A stretch of DNA of 64,000 bases, taken from Cricetomys ansorgei. Lineage: Eukaryota; Chordata; Mammalia; Rodentia; Nesomyidae. Both the position numbers and the translations under genes were made by a program. This document shows positions 33,960 through 45,120 of the stretch, piece by piece. Where the stretch lies: assembly GCA_026225945.1 (NCBI GenBank), contig JAMJFZ010000674.1:338501-402500 (forward strand), in the 5' to 3' direction. A model generated the notes under the pieces. The model was not told the DNA's origin and did not search any database. It saw only the letters and a list, made by a program, of their open reading frames with translations. How positions within the stretch are numbered: position 1 is the first letter of the stretch; each line of letters begins with the position of its first letter.

Positions 33960-35900
33960 AAACAAAAATCTTCTATGTGGGGGCCAGTGAGATAGCTTAG
34001 TGGGTAAATGAACTTATTTCCATGCCTGACCACCTATGGTGGATCCCTGGGAATCACAAGGTGAAAAGAGAGATCCAAATCCTTCAAGTTTTCCTTTGAC
34101 CCACACATGTGCGTTTTAGCACATCAAAAAACCACAAAAGAAAATACTAAATATGAAGAAATATTGAACATAGTAGTATATATACCTATAACTCTAGGGA
34201 TGAGGAGACTACCTGGGACTCATTGGTCAATCAACCTAGCTTGACTAGCAAGCCCCAAGTGCTAATGAGAGATTTGGGTCAAACGTAAGTGGATAGCTAC
34301 TGATGAACAACACTCAAGGTTCACCTTTAGCCTTCACATGTATGTACACATACAATCACAGCTATACACATATGTGAGTCTGTGTATACACAGACATGCA
34401 TATACATAGATGAAGACATACAAAATCTGTAGAAAGCAAAAGAATAATTCTGTTAGGTACACTGTCAGTATTTAATTAGTACCTTACTTAAATTGGTATT
34501 TAATTATTTTTTATATTATATTTTCTCAAGTACTTGCATGTGGCCTGAAAAAAGTATTTAATGGATTGTATTTGGTTCCCAAGGATAGCACACAACCCAT
34601 TTCATATCAACAAAACAAAACAAAACAAATCAGACAACCAAACCTGCCTTGTTTGGTAACAAAAACAATAAATACTGGCACAAGGGGGTGGCAAAGACAG
34701 ATAGGAAACTGAAGTACAGCCTGTGCTATACTGCAAGACACTGTCTAAAAACAGAAGAACAGTAAAAGGGCTTAATTTTAAAAACTTTGTTCAGATGTAT
34801 GGAAGGTAACTTAGTCGGCAGAGTGCTTGACCAGCTTGATAAAGCTCTGAATTGTTTGATACCCAGCACAGAATAACATTAGGAAAGACAACACCGGCCT
34901 TGAATCCTAGTTGTCCTGGGCTACATCACCAAACAGGGGACAGTTTGGGTTAAGTGAGACCTTGTCTCAAAAAACAGTATAATGCTCATTAACAAACTTT
35001 ATTTTAAAACTTTGTTATATGTGATTTTTGAGACTACATCTTTCTTTGTATGAATTAAGTGACTGGTTCCTTTCATCTCTGAGAGATTCCAACTATGCAC
35101 ATTCCCAGAAACCTGAGAAATATGTGAATTATACCCATTTGCTTAGTGGCTTTTTCATCTAGATTATCGTGTGTTTGATAAGAGGCCATTGATTACTGAT
35201 TAAATAACAATAACCCTGCTTTAGCTACACAAGTGTGGAGGTTGGAAGTGAAAGGATTTAAGAAATATAAAACCTAGGAATTCACCTGAGTGCTAGCAGT
35301 CACGGGAGATTCACCTGAGTGCTAGCAGTCACGTATAGGGGGAGATGCCTCCTATTGAGAAATACCTTCCCAAGTACAGCCATTAACAGTACTCTTCAGT
35401 CTCCTCCCCACCTACAGGGAAATGACCATTAAGCTTATCAGCAGGATTCATCCTTCCCTGGCATACCAGGCACCACCCTGTCTCAAGGATAGCTAGTGCA
35501 AGGGCATGGATTGGCCACCACCATCCCCACCCCACCCCCATCCTGCGTGCGCGCACAACTCCCAACCAATTAGTCTAACATAGAGAGCTCTGAGCCAATC
35601 AGAGCTGCACAAGCCCCCATCCCCAGACCCCTTTCCCCTGAACCCCATAAAAGTGTCTTGGGGGAAGGAATCGGGGCCCACCATGCTTTATCCATGCAGG
35701 ACAGCGGTCTGACTGACTCGTGGTTTCTTTGAAGCTCACCGGCTAGCCCTAACATAAGTATCAGCCACCATGCCCAGCCTCATATGCTAAAGTGGACAAA
35801 ATGAACCCTAGGATCTTACTTGCTGAGGCCTATGAGTATCCCTGATGCTAAATAGAGTCTGCCTGACAGAGTTCTAGATTCTTTAGCAAGGGAAATATTA
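33960..35900 (-). repeat. Duplicated block D, copy 2
   Basis: Similar to copy 1 (30330-31750), diverged by many small changes. It is interrupted by the LTR at 35234-35754: copy 1's 'cagctgctaagtg...cagccaccacactcagc' matches sequence on both sides of that LTR. Confidence 0.7.
35234..35754 (+). mobile_element. ERV LTR with TATA, CCAAT boxes and a duplicated enhancer-like motif
   Basis: TGTGGAGG...CCTAACA, 521 bp. CCAAT motifs at about 35563 and 35593 and a TATA-like ataaaag at 35647-35653 give a plus-strand promoter layout typical of a retroviral U3/R. A 24-bp word (ttcacctgagtgctagcagt and four more bases) is repeated at 35281 and 35310, a 29-bp period, as in retroviral U3 enhancers. A (c/t)gcgcgc run sits upstream. 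No clear target duplication. Confidence 0.7.
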
Positions 35901-36971
35901 GTTCATTGGCTATATTGCTCTCCTTCTTTGCTAAATTTTCATCTTTATTGAAATATCTTTATTGAAATGAGAATGTCTACATGGCTTACCTGAGCCTGTG
36001 GTTGTTGGCTGGGAAAGGAATATAGACACTTCACCTGGAAACCTTGCAGACCCCTTTTCTTTAAGTCCTGGCACACTGCAAGCATATCATAAAAGCTGTC
36101 CCCAGGACAGGGGTTTATGCTCCAGGAAGAGATAGATAGCCTTTAAAATTAGCACACCAAAAAATGAATCTGCACCAGAAGAGCTAAATTCAGCCAGCAG
36201 GAGCTTCCAACCATTGGTTGCTCATTGTCTCAGATGTTCTTTCAAATTTGTAATCACCTCAAGGTTTGCAGGTTGCAGGAGAAATGAAGCTGGCTCCATC
36301 CTGGATCACACTGCATACCAGGACAACCCCTGCTGAGACGACAGGCCCTTAAAGTTTTCCAGTGAACAGCAATGCTCTTGTGCTTTCTCCCTCTCTCTCT
36401 CCCCCTCTCTCTCTCCCCACAGCTCCACTCTAGCAGTGTGCTTTGTTTTCTCACCAACCCCTTTCTCCCCTTAATATGTACACTGTTACATTTTCCTATT
36501 AAAAAGGCTTCTGTGTTTTTATTTTTAAAGCGCGATTGTGCATGTCATTTTCTTAAAGCGCATAAACGTGCCGTATCTGGGTCCCATAGAAGAATGAACT
36601 ACTGTGTTCACTTGCCAAACTTGACAAACTATCTTGTTTGTCATTTTTCCTTTCCACCCATATTCCTTCCTGACTAGAGCCCCTGCGAACCCATCAGCAG
36701 AAAAGGCTGGTTCCTTCTGTACTTACTGTTGCTGTGTTTCTCAAGCTACCTTCAAACTCCCAGGTTCAAGCACTGCTCCTACCTCAGGATCTTAGTAGCT
36801 GAGACAACTATTGAAGCCACAAACCAAACATCCATTCTGTATGTTTCTGGCATTTCTATTCCAGATCCTTAGAAAGCCTGCCCTGGGTCCAGGTATATCT
36901 CTATGTGGAACTGAACTCAGCAAGTGGCTTGGTATCATTTGAAAATAACTACTATTTTAAATCTCCCTGTC

Positions 36972-37292
36972 TGTAGTACTATGCTGCTGGAGACAAAGAG
37001 GCATTTTCATAGGTGGAGGCCCTGTCAGACCTCAGTAGAGGGAACCACCATCCTGGCCAGCACCATACTTAATCGACAGTGGAACACCGAGCATCTGAGC
37101 TCAGGTGATTTTATTCTTTCAGAAACACCTCAGGTATTTTACTGATAGCACATGGAGATCATTAGCAACTAAACAACTCCCATAGAAATCCAACACCTAC
37201 AAACAACATAAAACGCCAAGACCTAGGGTAGCCCCTCACTCAACAGTGAATAAAACAATTTCAAACATAACCACAAATAAACTTCAGCAACA
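36972..37292 (-). repeat. 3' LTR of the non-autonomous ERV
   Basis: Aligns over its whole length to 38706-39034, with shared 'ccctgtcagacctcag', 'gaacacc.agcatctgagctcagg' and 'caacacct.caaacaac' segments. The divergence between the two LTRs shows that the insertion is old. Confidence 0.75.
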
Positions 37293-38705
37293 ATACCCCC
37301 TTTCTGTGTAAGCCAATCAAAAAATTGCTTTTTATCTCTACAACGCAATTTAACAGTACACTAGCAAAAAACTATTACAAGAGAAACAATTACGAGGGTT
37401 GTTAATGCACAGGATCAAATGAAACTACACATCTATCAAGCTTTTCACAATGTCTTTGGACAGCAGAAAAACATCAATGTCCAATTATCTGGAATTCACT
37501 CATGCTCTTCTGGGTTAATCCAAAGGGGCTTGGATCACTTCTCTGGCTGTGACCACTGCAGCATAGACCGTTTATCCTTCAGGCTCCGGCCTGCTTCTCT
37601 CCACTGCCACTGGTGTTCTTGGTACTGGCATTTTCAGAACACTGCTGGGGCTGGGGTCCCTTGCTACAACTGGGCTGCACTTTCATTTCACCATTAGCCT
37701 CTCCTGGGCTCTTTTCATGGTGCCAAGCCTCCACTACTCTGCATGACCACTTCAAGCTGGGCCTTCAACTGCTTTGGTTGCACCTTCACTAATAGTATCT
37801 CCTGGGCTCTTACAGTACCAAGCTTCAGCTGCTTTCCAAAGACCCCTTTATGTCTTCAAAACTAGCAACTCCTAGGTGACTCTTAACACTACTAAGTTCG
37901 GCTACCAGTAGGAGATACTACCCCGGCCAATTCTGGAAGACAGTTTCTGTGTGCTGACCCTTAGGAAACACTTTCTAGATTTTATGATAGAGTCTGGCTT
38001 GCAGGAAAACCAACTAGTCAGTTTGTCTGCAGTAAGGGTTCCCTCATGGGATGTAGTTCTCATCACCACAACAGATGTGTCTTATCAGGACCTCTTATAG
38101 ACAGTTTCATAGAAAAAAAACTGGTCAGTTTAACTAAGCTGCTTTTTGGCTCTAAGCCATTGCTTGCACAACAGCAGGGGGTCCTGGGCCTGTGGGAAGA
38201 ATCTCCAGTTGAAATATTCTGGGTGTTTGGAGATTTTTTTCACCACCACTAAGGGAAAACATCCAACCTTCCTTCATAGACCTCAAATACAAAACCCAGT
38301 TGGGCTTCACACACACACAAAGCCATCAACAAACTCTGTTTGTGAAACATTAAGCAACCACCAGTGGCAGGAGGGAGCCTCAGCTCTATGATCAGGAAAA
38401 GCAGTAAGAACCTTGCTTTTTCCTTCTCCCAGCTTAATTTTTTATCTCTAAGGGCCTTCATTCTGTGGCTCTCACCTCGGAGCGTTTTTCCTCATTTATT
38501 TATTAATTTCAGAGCCTTTTCCCTTCATAGAGGCTTAGTTTCTTTCTCTCCTCTTGCTTCAGGAGCCTTCAATTTATACCTTAATATCTGTCCTCTGGCA
38601 GCTTCCCTGAGCATACTTTACAGGACTGTGAGGTCTGTAGTTTCTTTCTCTGTCTCCACATTGGATTATCTGGTGAGACGTCAGGCCCCACATTGGTATG
38701 CCATT

Positions 38706-39034
38706 TGTAGTAGTTTGCTGCTGTGGTGGCTCAGCAAGGATGACACAAAGGCATTTCATAGGTGGAAGCCCTGTCAGACCTCAGACCACCGTCCTGGCCA
38801 GTGCCATACTCGATTGACAGTGGAACACCAAGCATCTGAGCTCAGGTGTTTTTATTCTTTCAGAAACTCCTCAGGTATTCTACTGATAGCACATGGAGAT
38901 CATTAGCAATTAAACAACTCCCATAGAAAACCAACACCTGCAAACAACACAAAATGCCAAAACCTAGGACTATACCCTCACTCAACAGTGCATAAAACAA
39001 TTTCAAACATAACTAAAAATAAACTTTTGCAACA
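38706..39034 (-). repeat. 5' LTR of the non-autonomous ERV
   Basis: TGTTGC start and CTACTACA end on the minus strand; AATAAAAACACCTGAGC polyadenylation region inside. Its insertion removed or displaced the left edge of promoter cassette copy B. Confidence 0.75.
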
Positions 39035-40300
39035 CATGCCATTTTAAGTTTCCCTTTTACAACTGAGGGGTGGATATGGTAGAATGGGCACAGGCATAGG
39101 CAAGGTGGAAGGTCTTAGTACATCTCCCATATAGTCCCAAGATAGACATAAGAAGTCCCAGCCTCACATACATGGCCTGCACACAAGTCTTGCCCCCAGA
39201 AACCTAAAAGTCCACATTTCTTCTTCTTTGTTCTCCTCCCAGCAAAATCAGAATCAGCCACCCCAACTATTCCCCAACTCTACCGCCCCTTTTCTTGATC
39301 CCACCTAAGGCCCATTATAAACCTACCATCTTTCCTAAGGATTTTGTGTGCTTCTACCCTCTTCAGAGGTAGTCCTTTGTTTCTCAGAGAGACAAATATC
39401 CCTTCTCCCTCTCCCAGGCCCCTTCCCTCTCCTCTCCCTTATATCTGTCCCTTGTCCCCTGCTCTCTGTCCCTCTATGGCAAATACATCTACATTGATTC
39501 TGTGTCAGGGTATGTTCTGTACCAACCCCGAGGTCCTTTTAGAAGGTCCTTCTGGTGTGAAGAAGACATGAGAGCAGGAGCACGAAGCCTCTCCCCAAAG
39601 GTCAACACCATCAGCGGCCATTTTCTGATGTCCATATTATGTTTAGGTCTCCCTTTCAAGATCCTTCCTGAATAGTAGGGACCCTGAGACGGGAGAGTGA
39701 CCCAAGTGCTATATTCATAGACACCTAGAAAGAACAGGTTCCCCTCACAGTTTGTCATCATGTTTCCACCATCAGTTCAATTCCAAGGCATCTCAGAGGG
39801 GCGCACCACATTCCCAAGGAGTCACTTAATAGCCTAGAGCTCTCAACTTTTGGCTAATGGTGCCTTCCAATCACTGTCTTTCCCTTCACTGTTGCTAAGG
39901 ATCAATGGGTAGAGTTTAGTGTATGCCAGTCAGCATCAGGTGCCAATTAGTAGGGAGAGGTAGGGCAAAAGCTCAGAGCCAGGCCTCCAATCAGGAGGGA
40001 AGGGCGGGGCCAAAGCAGATAGCACATGCCTGCCGCTGCTCTCAAGAGGCAGTTTTCACAAATCTCAGGAGCTAGGAACCGTCCAAGGATTAACAATGCC
40101 ACAAGCTTTTCTAAAGTTATAGCCCTGCTATTCATTAGGAAAAAACACGAGCATTATTATTTAGTTCTAAATTCTACTCAGTGTTTTTTTTTTTCTTTTT
40201 AATTTTTACTCATTAGTTGACGTTTATGGTTATTTTGTCTCCATGTATGTCTGAATCAAGTGAGTTGTTGGTGCCTGTTCAATCCAGAAGAGGGCTGGAA
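39035..40300 (-). repeat. Promoter/exon-1 cassette, copy B (diverged)
   Basis: Aligns with copies A and C from their tttaaagtttccctt motif onward but with many substitutions and indels. The CCAAT minisatellite has only two units (cores at 39943 and 39987, 44 bp apart). Its left edge is cut by the ERV ending at 39034. Confidence 0.8.
39749..39791 (-). pseudogene. Decayed exon 1 of cassette copy B
   Basis: Same 43-nt length and position relative to the cassette as exon 1 of copies A and C. The ATG is kept but the fifth codon is TGA (reads MPWN-stop). The donor GTGAGG remains but the base before it is changed. It cannot supply the normal N-terminus. Confidence 0.8.
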
Positions 40301-40371
40301 TCCCCTGGAACCTGCAGATAGAAATTGTGAGCCTATGATGGGACAGCCCATGTTCTGAATCACTATGCTGA

Positions 40372-40373
<2 letters not shown>

Positions 40374-40436
<63 letters not shown>

Positions 40437-40440
40437 CGCA
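40374..40440. repeat. (CT)n(GT)n(GC)n compound tract
   Basis: About 14 CT, 10 GT, then gcgcgcgcgtgcgca: an alternating purine/pyrimidine run with CpG steps, a classic Z-DNA-prone sequence. Confidence 0.9.
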
Positions 40441-41319
40441 TAGGTGGTGTCTACAGGTGAACATTGGTGTCTTTCTCAATTGCTTTCTACTTTAGTGTTT
40501 GAGACAAGGTATTTCATAGAATGGCTATGCAACAAATCCTAGGAATCCTCCTGTCTCCAACACCTCAACAGCGCTATTATCATTCCAGCACCCCAGGGAA
40601 TCAAACTCGGATCCTCAAGTTTACACAGGAAGCTCTTTAGCAAATTAGCAATCTTCCCAGCTCCATTTCTAATAATTTTTGTTTGGTTCTTAGCTAACTT
40701 AATGAACAAAGTTCAGGTTTTATTTTTATTTTTTATTTATTTTCATTTTTGAGACACGTGTCTCTTGTAGCCTAGTTTGTCCCTGAACTCACTGTGTATT
40801 TGAGGTTGATATTGAATTCCTGATGCTCTTGATGTGATAACAGGCAGCTCTACTTCAGTACCATAAGAATAATTTGTTTTGTTGAAAGCTGTAAATCTGC
40901 CTCATCTACTGAAAGAGGTGAAATAAAATTTGAATATATGTACATTTAATATAATATTTAGTTGTTATTTTTCATGGTGCTGGGGACTGAACCCAGAGCC
41001 TTGAACATGTTAAGCAAGCACTCTATGAATAAGCTATATACCCAGTCTTTTTTTTTTTCTTTTTATTTTCTGAGACAGGATTTCATGTAGGCCATGATGG
41101 CCTGGAACTTACTCTATAGCTGAAGACAGCTTTGTAGGTTTGATCCTCTTAACTCTACCGACTGAAACAACAAGTGTATGCCACCATGCCACGATTATGC
41201 TGCCTTGGAGATTGAACCTAAAATTTTCTTTGAATTCTAGCCATGTATTTTAGGAGCAAAGCTACTCACTCAGCCTGCTTTTCCCCTCCTTTTTTAAATT
41301 TTGAAATATTATCTGACTA

Positions 41320-41435
41320 TATAACACAGGGAAGAGGGAAGGTGTGTGGGAGGAGGTGGGGGGAGGAGAGGGATGGAAAACTGTAGTCAGGATGTATTGT
41401 ATGACAGAAGTATAAATAAATTTAAAAAATATTTA
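41320..41435 (+). mobile_element. Truncated L1 3' tail
   Basis: 'gggaggaggtggggggaggagaggg', 'actgtagtcaggatgtattgtatgacagaagtataaataaattt', the end of a rodent L1 3' UTR. Only about 115 bp. Confidence 0.55.
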
Positions 41436-43051
41436 GAACCTCAATATGTAATGAACTCACAGAACTCAATGATAAAAGTCAGTATGTTTTCATTTTAAAA
41501 TATGACATTTCTGTTCCCTGATCTCCCACACTCATTTCTAGAGTTCCACTTGCTATGCCATTCCTTATATGGTCCTCCTTAATCCACACAGTATACTAGA
41601 ATGTCTAAGACCTCCCTATTTGATCACCACCATTTTAAAAATATTCTTTCCCTGTTCCTTCTCCCCATATATAAAGAAAACTTCTTCGAATGTATTTTTT
41701 TTTGCATTGCATGGCACCTGCAAATTCAATCAAAGGCATCCACTCTTACTTTTGAGCCACACTGCAGGTCTTCTTCCTTCATTTCTAAGTTCCTCCATCC
41801 CTGCTCTATTTCTCCTTTTATGGTTACGGCTGCTTCCTCTTCCAAAGCATCTCTCTTTGCTTCTCCCTTCCTGTCTCTAAGCTCTCCTCCCACCTACTCA
41901 CCCTCTGCTTCTCTGCTCATACACCCCTACACCCCTCATGCTTATAACAGGGGCTTGCTATCTTGCTCAAGCTGCCCTCAAACTCCAATGTTCACACACT
42001 TCTCCTGCCTCAGCATTTGAACAACTGACACTACTACTGAGGCTTCTATATCCCTGCTAAATTTGCCTCCCTTTCTCAGCTCACCTCTCTATCCCTCACC
42101 TCATTTTTATTATTCAGTCTCCTGAGTTCAGCCCCCTTTCTAGTCCAGTGATCCTGCTTGGCTCCTGACCCTGCTTCACACTTCTGTATGGATCATCCCA
42201 TGTTATAGCCTGCCCTCCTTGCTCCTATGTCTTGTCATTTTGGCACTCACATTTCCATCACTTTCCTGTCTTTGATTTATAGTGTCCCTGGTTAATGTAC
42301 AGAAAACCTTGCAAGGGAGGGTTCAAGGGTCAGAGATGGGGTGTAACGGGACAATAGCAGGGGCAAAGGCAAGGAGGCCAGGGAAAATGGCCTGGTAGCA
42401 GAAAAACTGTGGGAGCCATAGCCCAATGGGAGGTGATAAGAAGGAGCAATGTACCGGTCAGGAGCTGATCACAACTACCACAAATAACCAAACAAACACA
42501 CTAGCCAAGTGCTCAAGTGCTCTTTCTTAGCGACTTTCTGGCAATTCCATTCCCAGATCCCTAAAAAGATTGCCAAAGGATTTGATGTCATTTGGAAAAA
42601 ACAAACAAACAGACGTTTTCCTCCCTGCCCCTTTCAACAATTTTCTTTCATTTTGGTTTTTGACAGAAAAAAGCAGCCATGGCTGTCCTGTAACTCATTC
42701 TGTAACAGGCTGGCCTCGATCCGCTTGCTTCTGGCTTTTTTTTTTTTTTTTTTCCCTTTCAACAATGGTTGTTCCGCACGTCACTTTAAAGTTTCCCTTC
42801 TAGAACAGAAGGGCCGATACGGGAGAATGGCGGCACGGACAGCCAAGGTGGAAGGTCATTCTGGGGTGAAGAAGACACGAGAGCAGGAGCTCAAAAGCCT
42901 GTCCTCAAACTACAGCATCACCAGGCGCCATTTTCTGATGTCGGTGTTATGCTGAGGTATCGCTTTCAAGATCCTTTCTGAAAAGCCGGGACCCTCAGAA
43001 GGGAGAGAAGCCCAGGCGCTCATCCATAGAGAAAGAACCAGTTAGCCTCAC

Positions 43052-43094
43052 CGTTTGTCATCATGTGGCCACGGCCAGTCCGATTCCAAGCCAT
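43052..43094 (-). other. Exon 1 copy C: possible alternative first exon
   Basis: Identical in sequence to exon 1 of copy A: same ATG context, same 14 codons, same G|GTGAGG donor. It lies about 10.6 kb further upstream on the same strand. A transcript begun here and spliced to exon 2 would give the same protein. Whether it is used is not visible from sequence. No copy of exons 2-8 lies between it and exon 1 A. Confidence 0.7.
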
Positions 43095-43284
43095 CTCGGA
43101 GGGTTCCTGAGGAGTCAGTCCCTTCCGGAGAAAAGCGCGCCCTGCTTTCAACCGTTGGCTCAGGCGCCAACTCTGTGGAAAAGCCTAGAACTCTCAACCA
43201 TTGGCTAACAGAGCCCTCCAATCACTGTCTTTCCCTGCACTGTTGCCAAGGCTCAGCAGGTAGACTTTAGTGTATGCCAGTCAG

Positions 43285-43550
43285 CACCAGGCCTCCAATC
43301 AGGAGGGAGAGGTGGGACAAAAGCACAGCACCAGGCCTCCAATCAGGAGGGAGAGGCGGGACAAAAGCTCAGCACCAGGCCTCCAATCAGGAGGGAGAGG
43401 TGGGACAAAAGCACAGCACCAGGCCTCCAATCAGGAGGGAGAGGCGGGACAAAAGCTCAGCACCAGGCCTCCAATCAGGAGGGAGAGGCGGGACAAAAGC
43501 TCAGCACCAGGCCTCCAATCAGGATGAAGAGGCGGGGCAAAAGCAGGTTG
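43285..43550. promoter_or_regulatory. Copy C promoter: 44-bp CCAAT/GC-box minisatellite, 6 units
   Basis: CCAAT cores start at 43295, 43339, 43383, 43427, 43471 and 43515, a strict 44-bp spacing. GC-box-like motifs sit about 20 bp after each core. Units alternate two variants (aggtgggac/agcac and aggcgggac/agctc), suggesting an 88-bp duplication relative to copy A. Confidence 0.7.
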
Positions 43551-44133
43551 CATGCCTGCCCCTCCTCTCAAGTGGCAGTTTTCACAGATATTAGCAGTGT
43601 TTTTTTTTTCTTTTTCTTTTTTACTTTTTAGTATATGTGTACGGGTATTCTTTTTCCCATGTATGTCTGTGAATCAAGTGTGTGCCTGGTGCCTGTGCCC
43701 TCCCGAAGAGGGCTGTCACCTGGAGTTTCAGATGTTTAGTTTGAGCCCGCTACTGAGCTTATTATTTATTTTTATGTTTGTGCGCGCCCATGTGTGTGTG
43801 CCTGCGTGGGCGTGCATAGGTGCACAGACATACGCACCTGCATGACTTCGCATGCATGTATGTATGCATGCTCTTGCACATCAGTGTGGGAGCCCTTCAA
43901 ATGCCAGAAATGTGTACCTAGAGTTACAGATGCTTTTGAGCCACGTTATTGGGGTGTTAGGAACCAAACTTTGGTCATTTATAAGAACAGAACCAATCAT
44001 TACCTCTGAGTCACCTTTTCAGTCCATAGAAAATTTTATAACTTTAAGTGGAATCTTATTTGTTACTCTTTTTTAAAAATGAGATAAAAATCGAATGTAT
44101 GCATTTTTATAGCTGAATACTTATTCACTGCTG

Positions 44134-44757
44134 TTAAATGAATCTATATAAAAATGTGTGAGAATTCAAGTGGTGGCTTGAAGCAAGTGTATCCCAAGAG
44201 TTCGAGCTGAGGTAAGTACTGAGATCATAAGAAACAATAACAAAAAACAACAAGAACAGCAACAAAAAACAAAAACAAAAAAAAGTGCTACAAAATGAAG
44301 AAGCTATTTTTGGAGGAGACGTGGGAAAGAGGTAGTTGTCTTGGTGAGGGTATAGTAGAGGAGTTGGGGTGGGGGAAATATCAGTGTGACCCTCTATAGC
44401 TAATGTTGGTGCAATGGTGAGAAGAACCGTATGGTAAAAGTGTGCATTGGGTGGGGCAAGGGAGTGGAATGGGGTAGGCATATTAGGGAAGGTAAATACT
44501 TGGGAACATGACATAGATGGAGTAGGGTTCTGGTAAGGAGAATGAAGTGTGGTCAGTGAAGACAGTTGTTGAAAGGAGGAAGTAGAAGGAGGTTGTAGAG
44601 GTTGAGGATGAGTTAATGCTTGAGCAGAATAGAGGAATAATGGAGTTGCAAGTTTGTGAGTGTGAGACATAGGTGGAATGATTTTGGGGAAGGTACCAGA
44701 TAATGGAATGTTATTAAGAGTGTTGGGAGGTGCAGGTTGGTTTGGCTGTACTGGCAT
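44134..44757 (-). other. 207-codon Pro/Thr/Ser-rich open frame of unknown status
   Basis: A minus-strand frame with ATG at 44757, rich in Pro, Thr, Ser and Leu, with the last 50 codons hydrophobic because they read an A-rich tail (plus strand) backwards. No splice signals or known domain seen. It could be a decayed processed pseudogene or chance openness in a G/A-biased strand; I lean to non-coding. Confidence 0.2.
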
Positions 44758-45079
44758 ACCACCTGAATATCACGCTATGCAAAGTACTCCAGACACTTAG
44801 GGAGGATACAGAGTCTCACACTGCAGCTCAGAGTGGCCTAAGGTGGTGCCAAAGCTGCTGAGATGTCCTGAGTCCTAGGAATAGAGGTGAAGGCAGAAGG
44901 CCTTCAAAATTGTAAATTATTTAAATATTCATTGTATTTAAATACAATCATCACCTTGAAATTCAAAAATCATTAGATTCTAAATCAATAAACATTTTAT
45001 CAAAGCATATATAGCTTCCCATGTACAATAAATATGTGAAATATGTTAATTTAGCACTATAGTCCAAAGTAAAAAATGT

Positions 45080-45083
<4 letters not shown>

Positions 45084-45114
<31 letters not shown>
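45084..45114. repeat. (CT)n microsatellite
   Basis: About 15 CT units next to a reverse B3-like SINE (45120-45270). Confidence 0.9.

Positions 45115-45120
<6 letters not shown>

Larger units (their letters stand above)
36972..39034 (-). mobile_element. Non-autonomous ERV (LTR-internal-LTR), minus strand
   Basis: Two related LTRs in the same orientation: 38706-39034 (5' LTR on the minus strand) and 36972-37292 (3' LTR), about 325 bp each, with TG...CA ends and AATAAA in the LTR. Just inside the 5' LTR, about 38684-38703, the minus strand reads TGGCATACCAATGTGGGGCC, resembling a decayed Lys-tRNA primer binding site. Just before the 3' LTR is a purine run (AGAAAGGGGG). The 1.4-kb interior has no substantial frame in the proviral sense, so this is an ETn-like passenger element. 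Flanking 6-mers cctgtc/catgcc match at 4 of 6 positions. Confidence 0.75.
42709..43700 (-). repeat. Promoter/exon-1 cassette, copy C
   Basis: Near-identical to copy A over its left 590 bp; differences start near 43566 (cctctcaagtggcag against cctcccaagcggcag) and then a gap of about 165 bp relative to A and B. The left side continues into a fuller B1 SINE remnant (about 42660-42738) that is truncated in copy A. Confidence 0.85.

Noticed and set aside
38698..39043. The 8-mer atgccatt on both sides of the LTR at 38706-39034 as a target duplication
   Set aside because: The left copy overlaps the primer-binding-site-like sequence of the larger ERV, and the LTR has a partner at 36972; the match is best read as chance.
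41569..42020. Overlapping plus-strand frames of 103 and 139 codons
   Set aside because: Pyrimidine-biased strand without splice signals or domain; likely chance.
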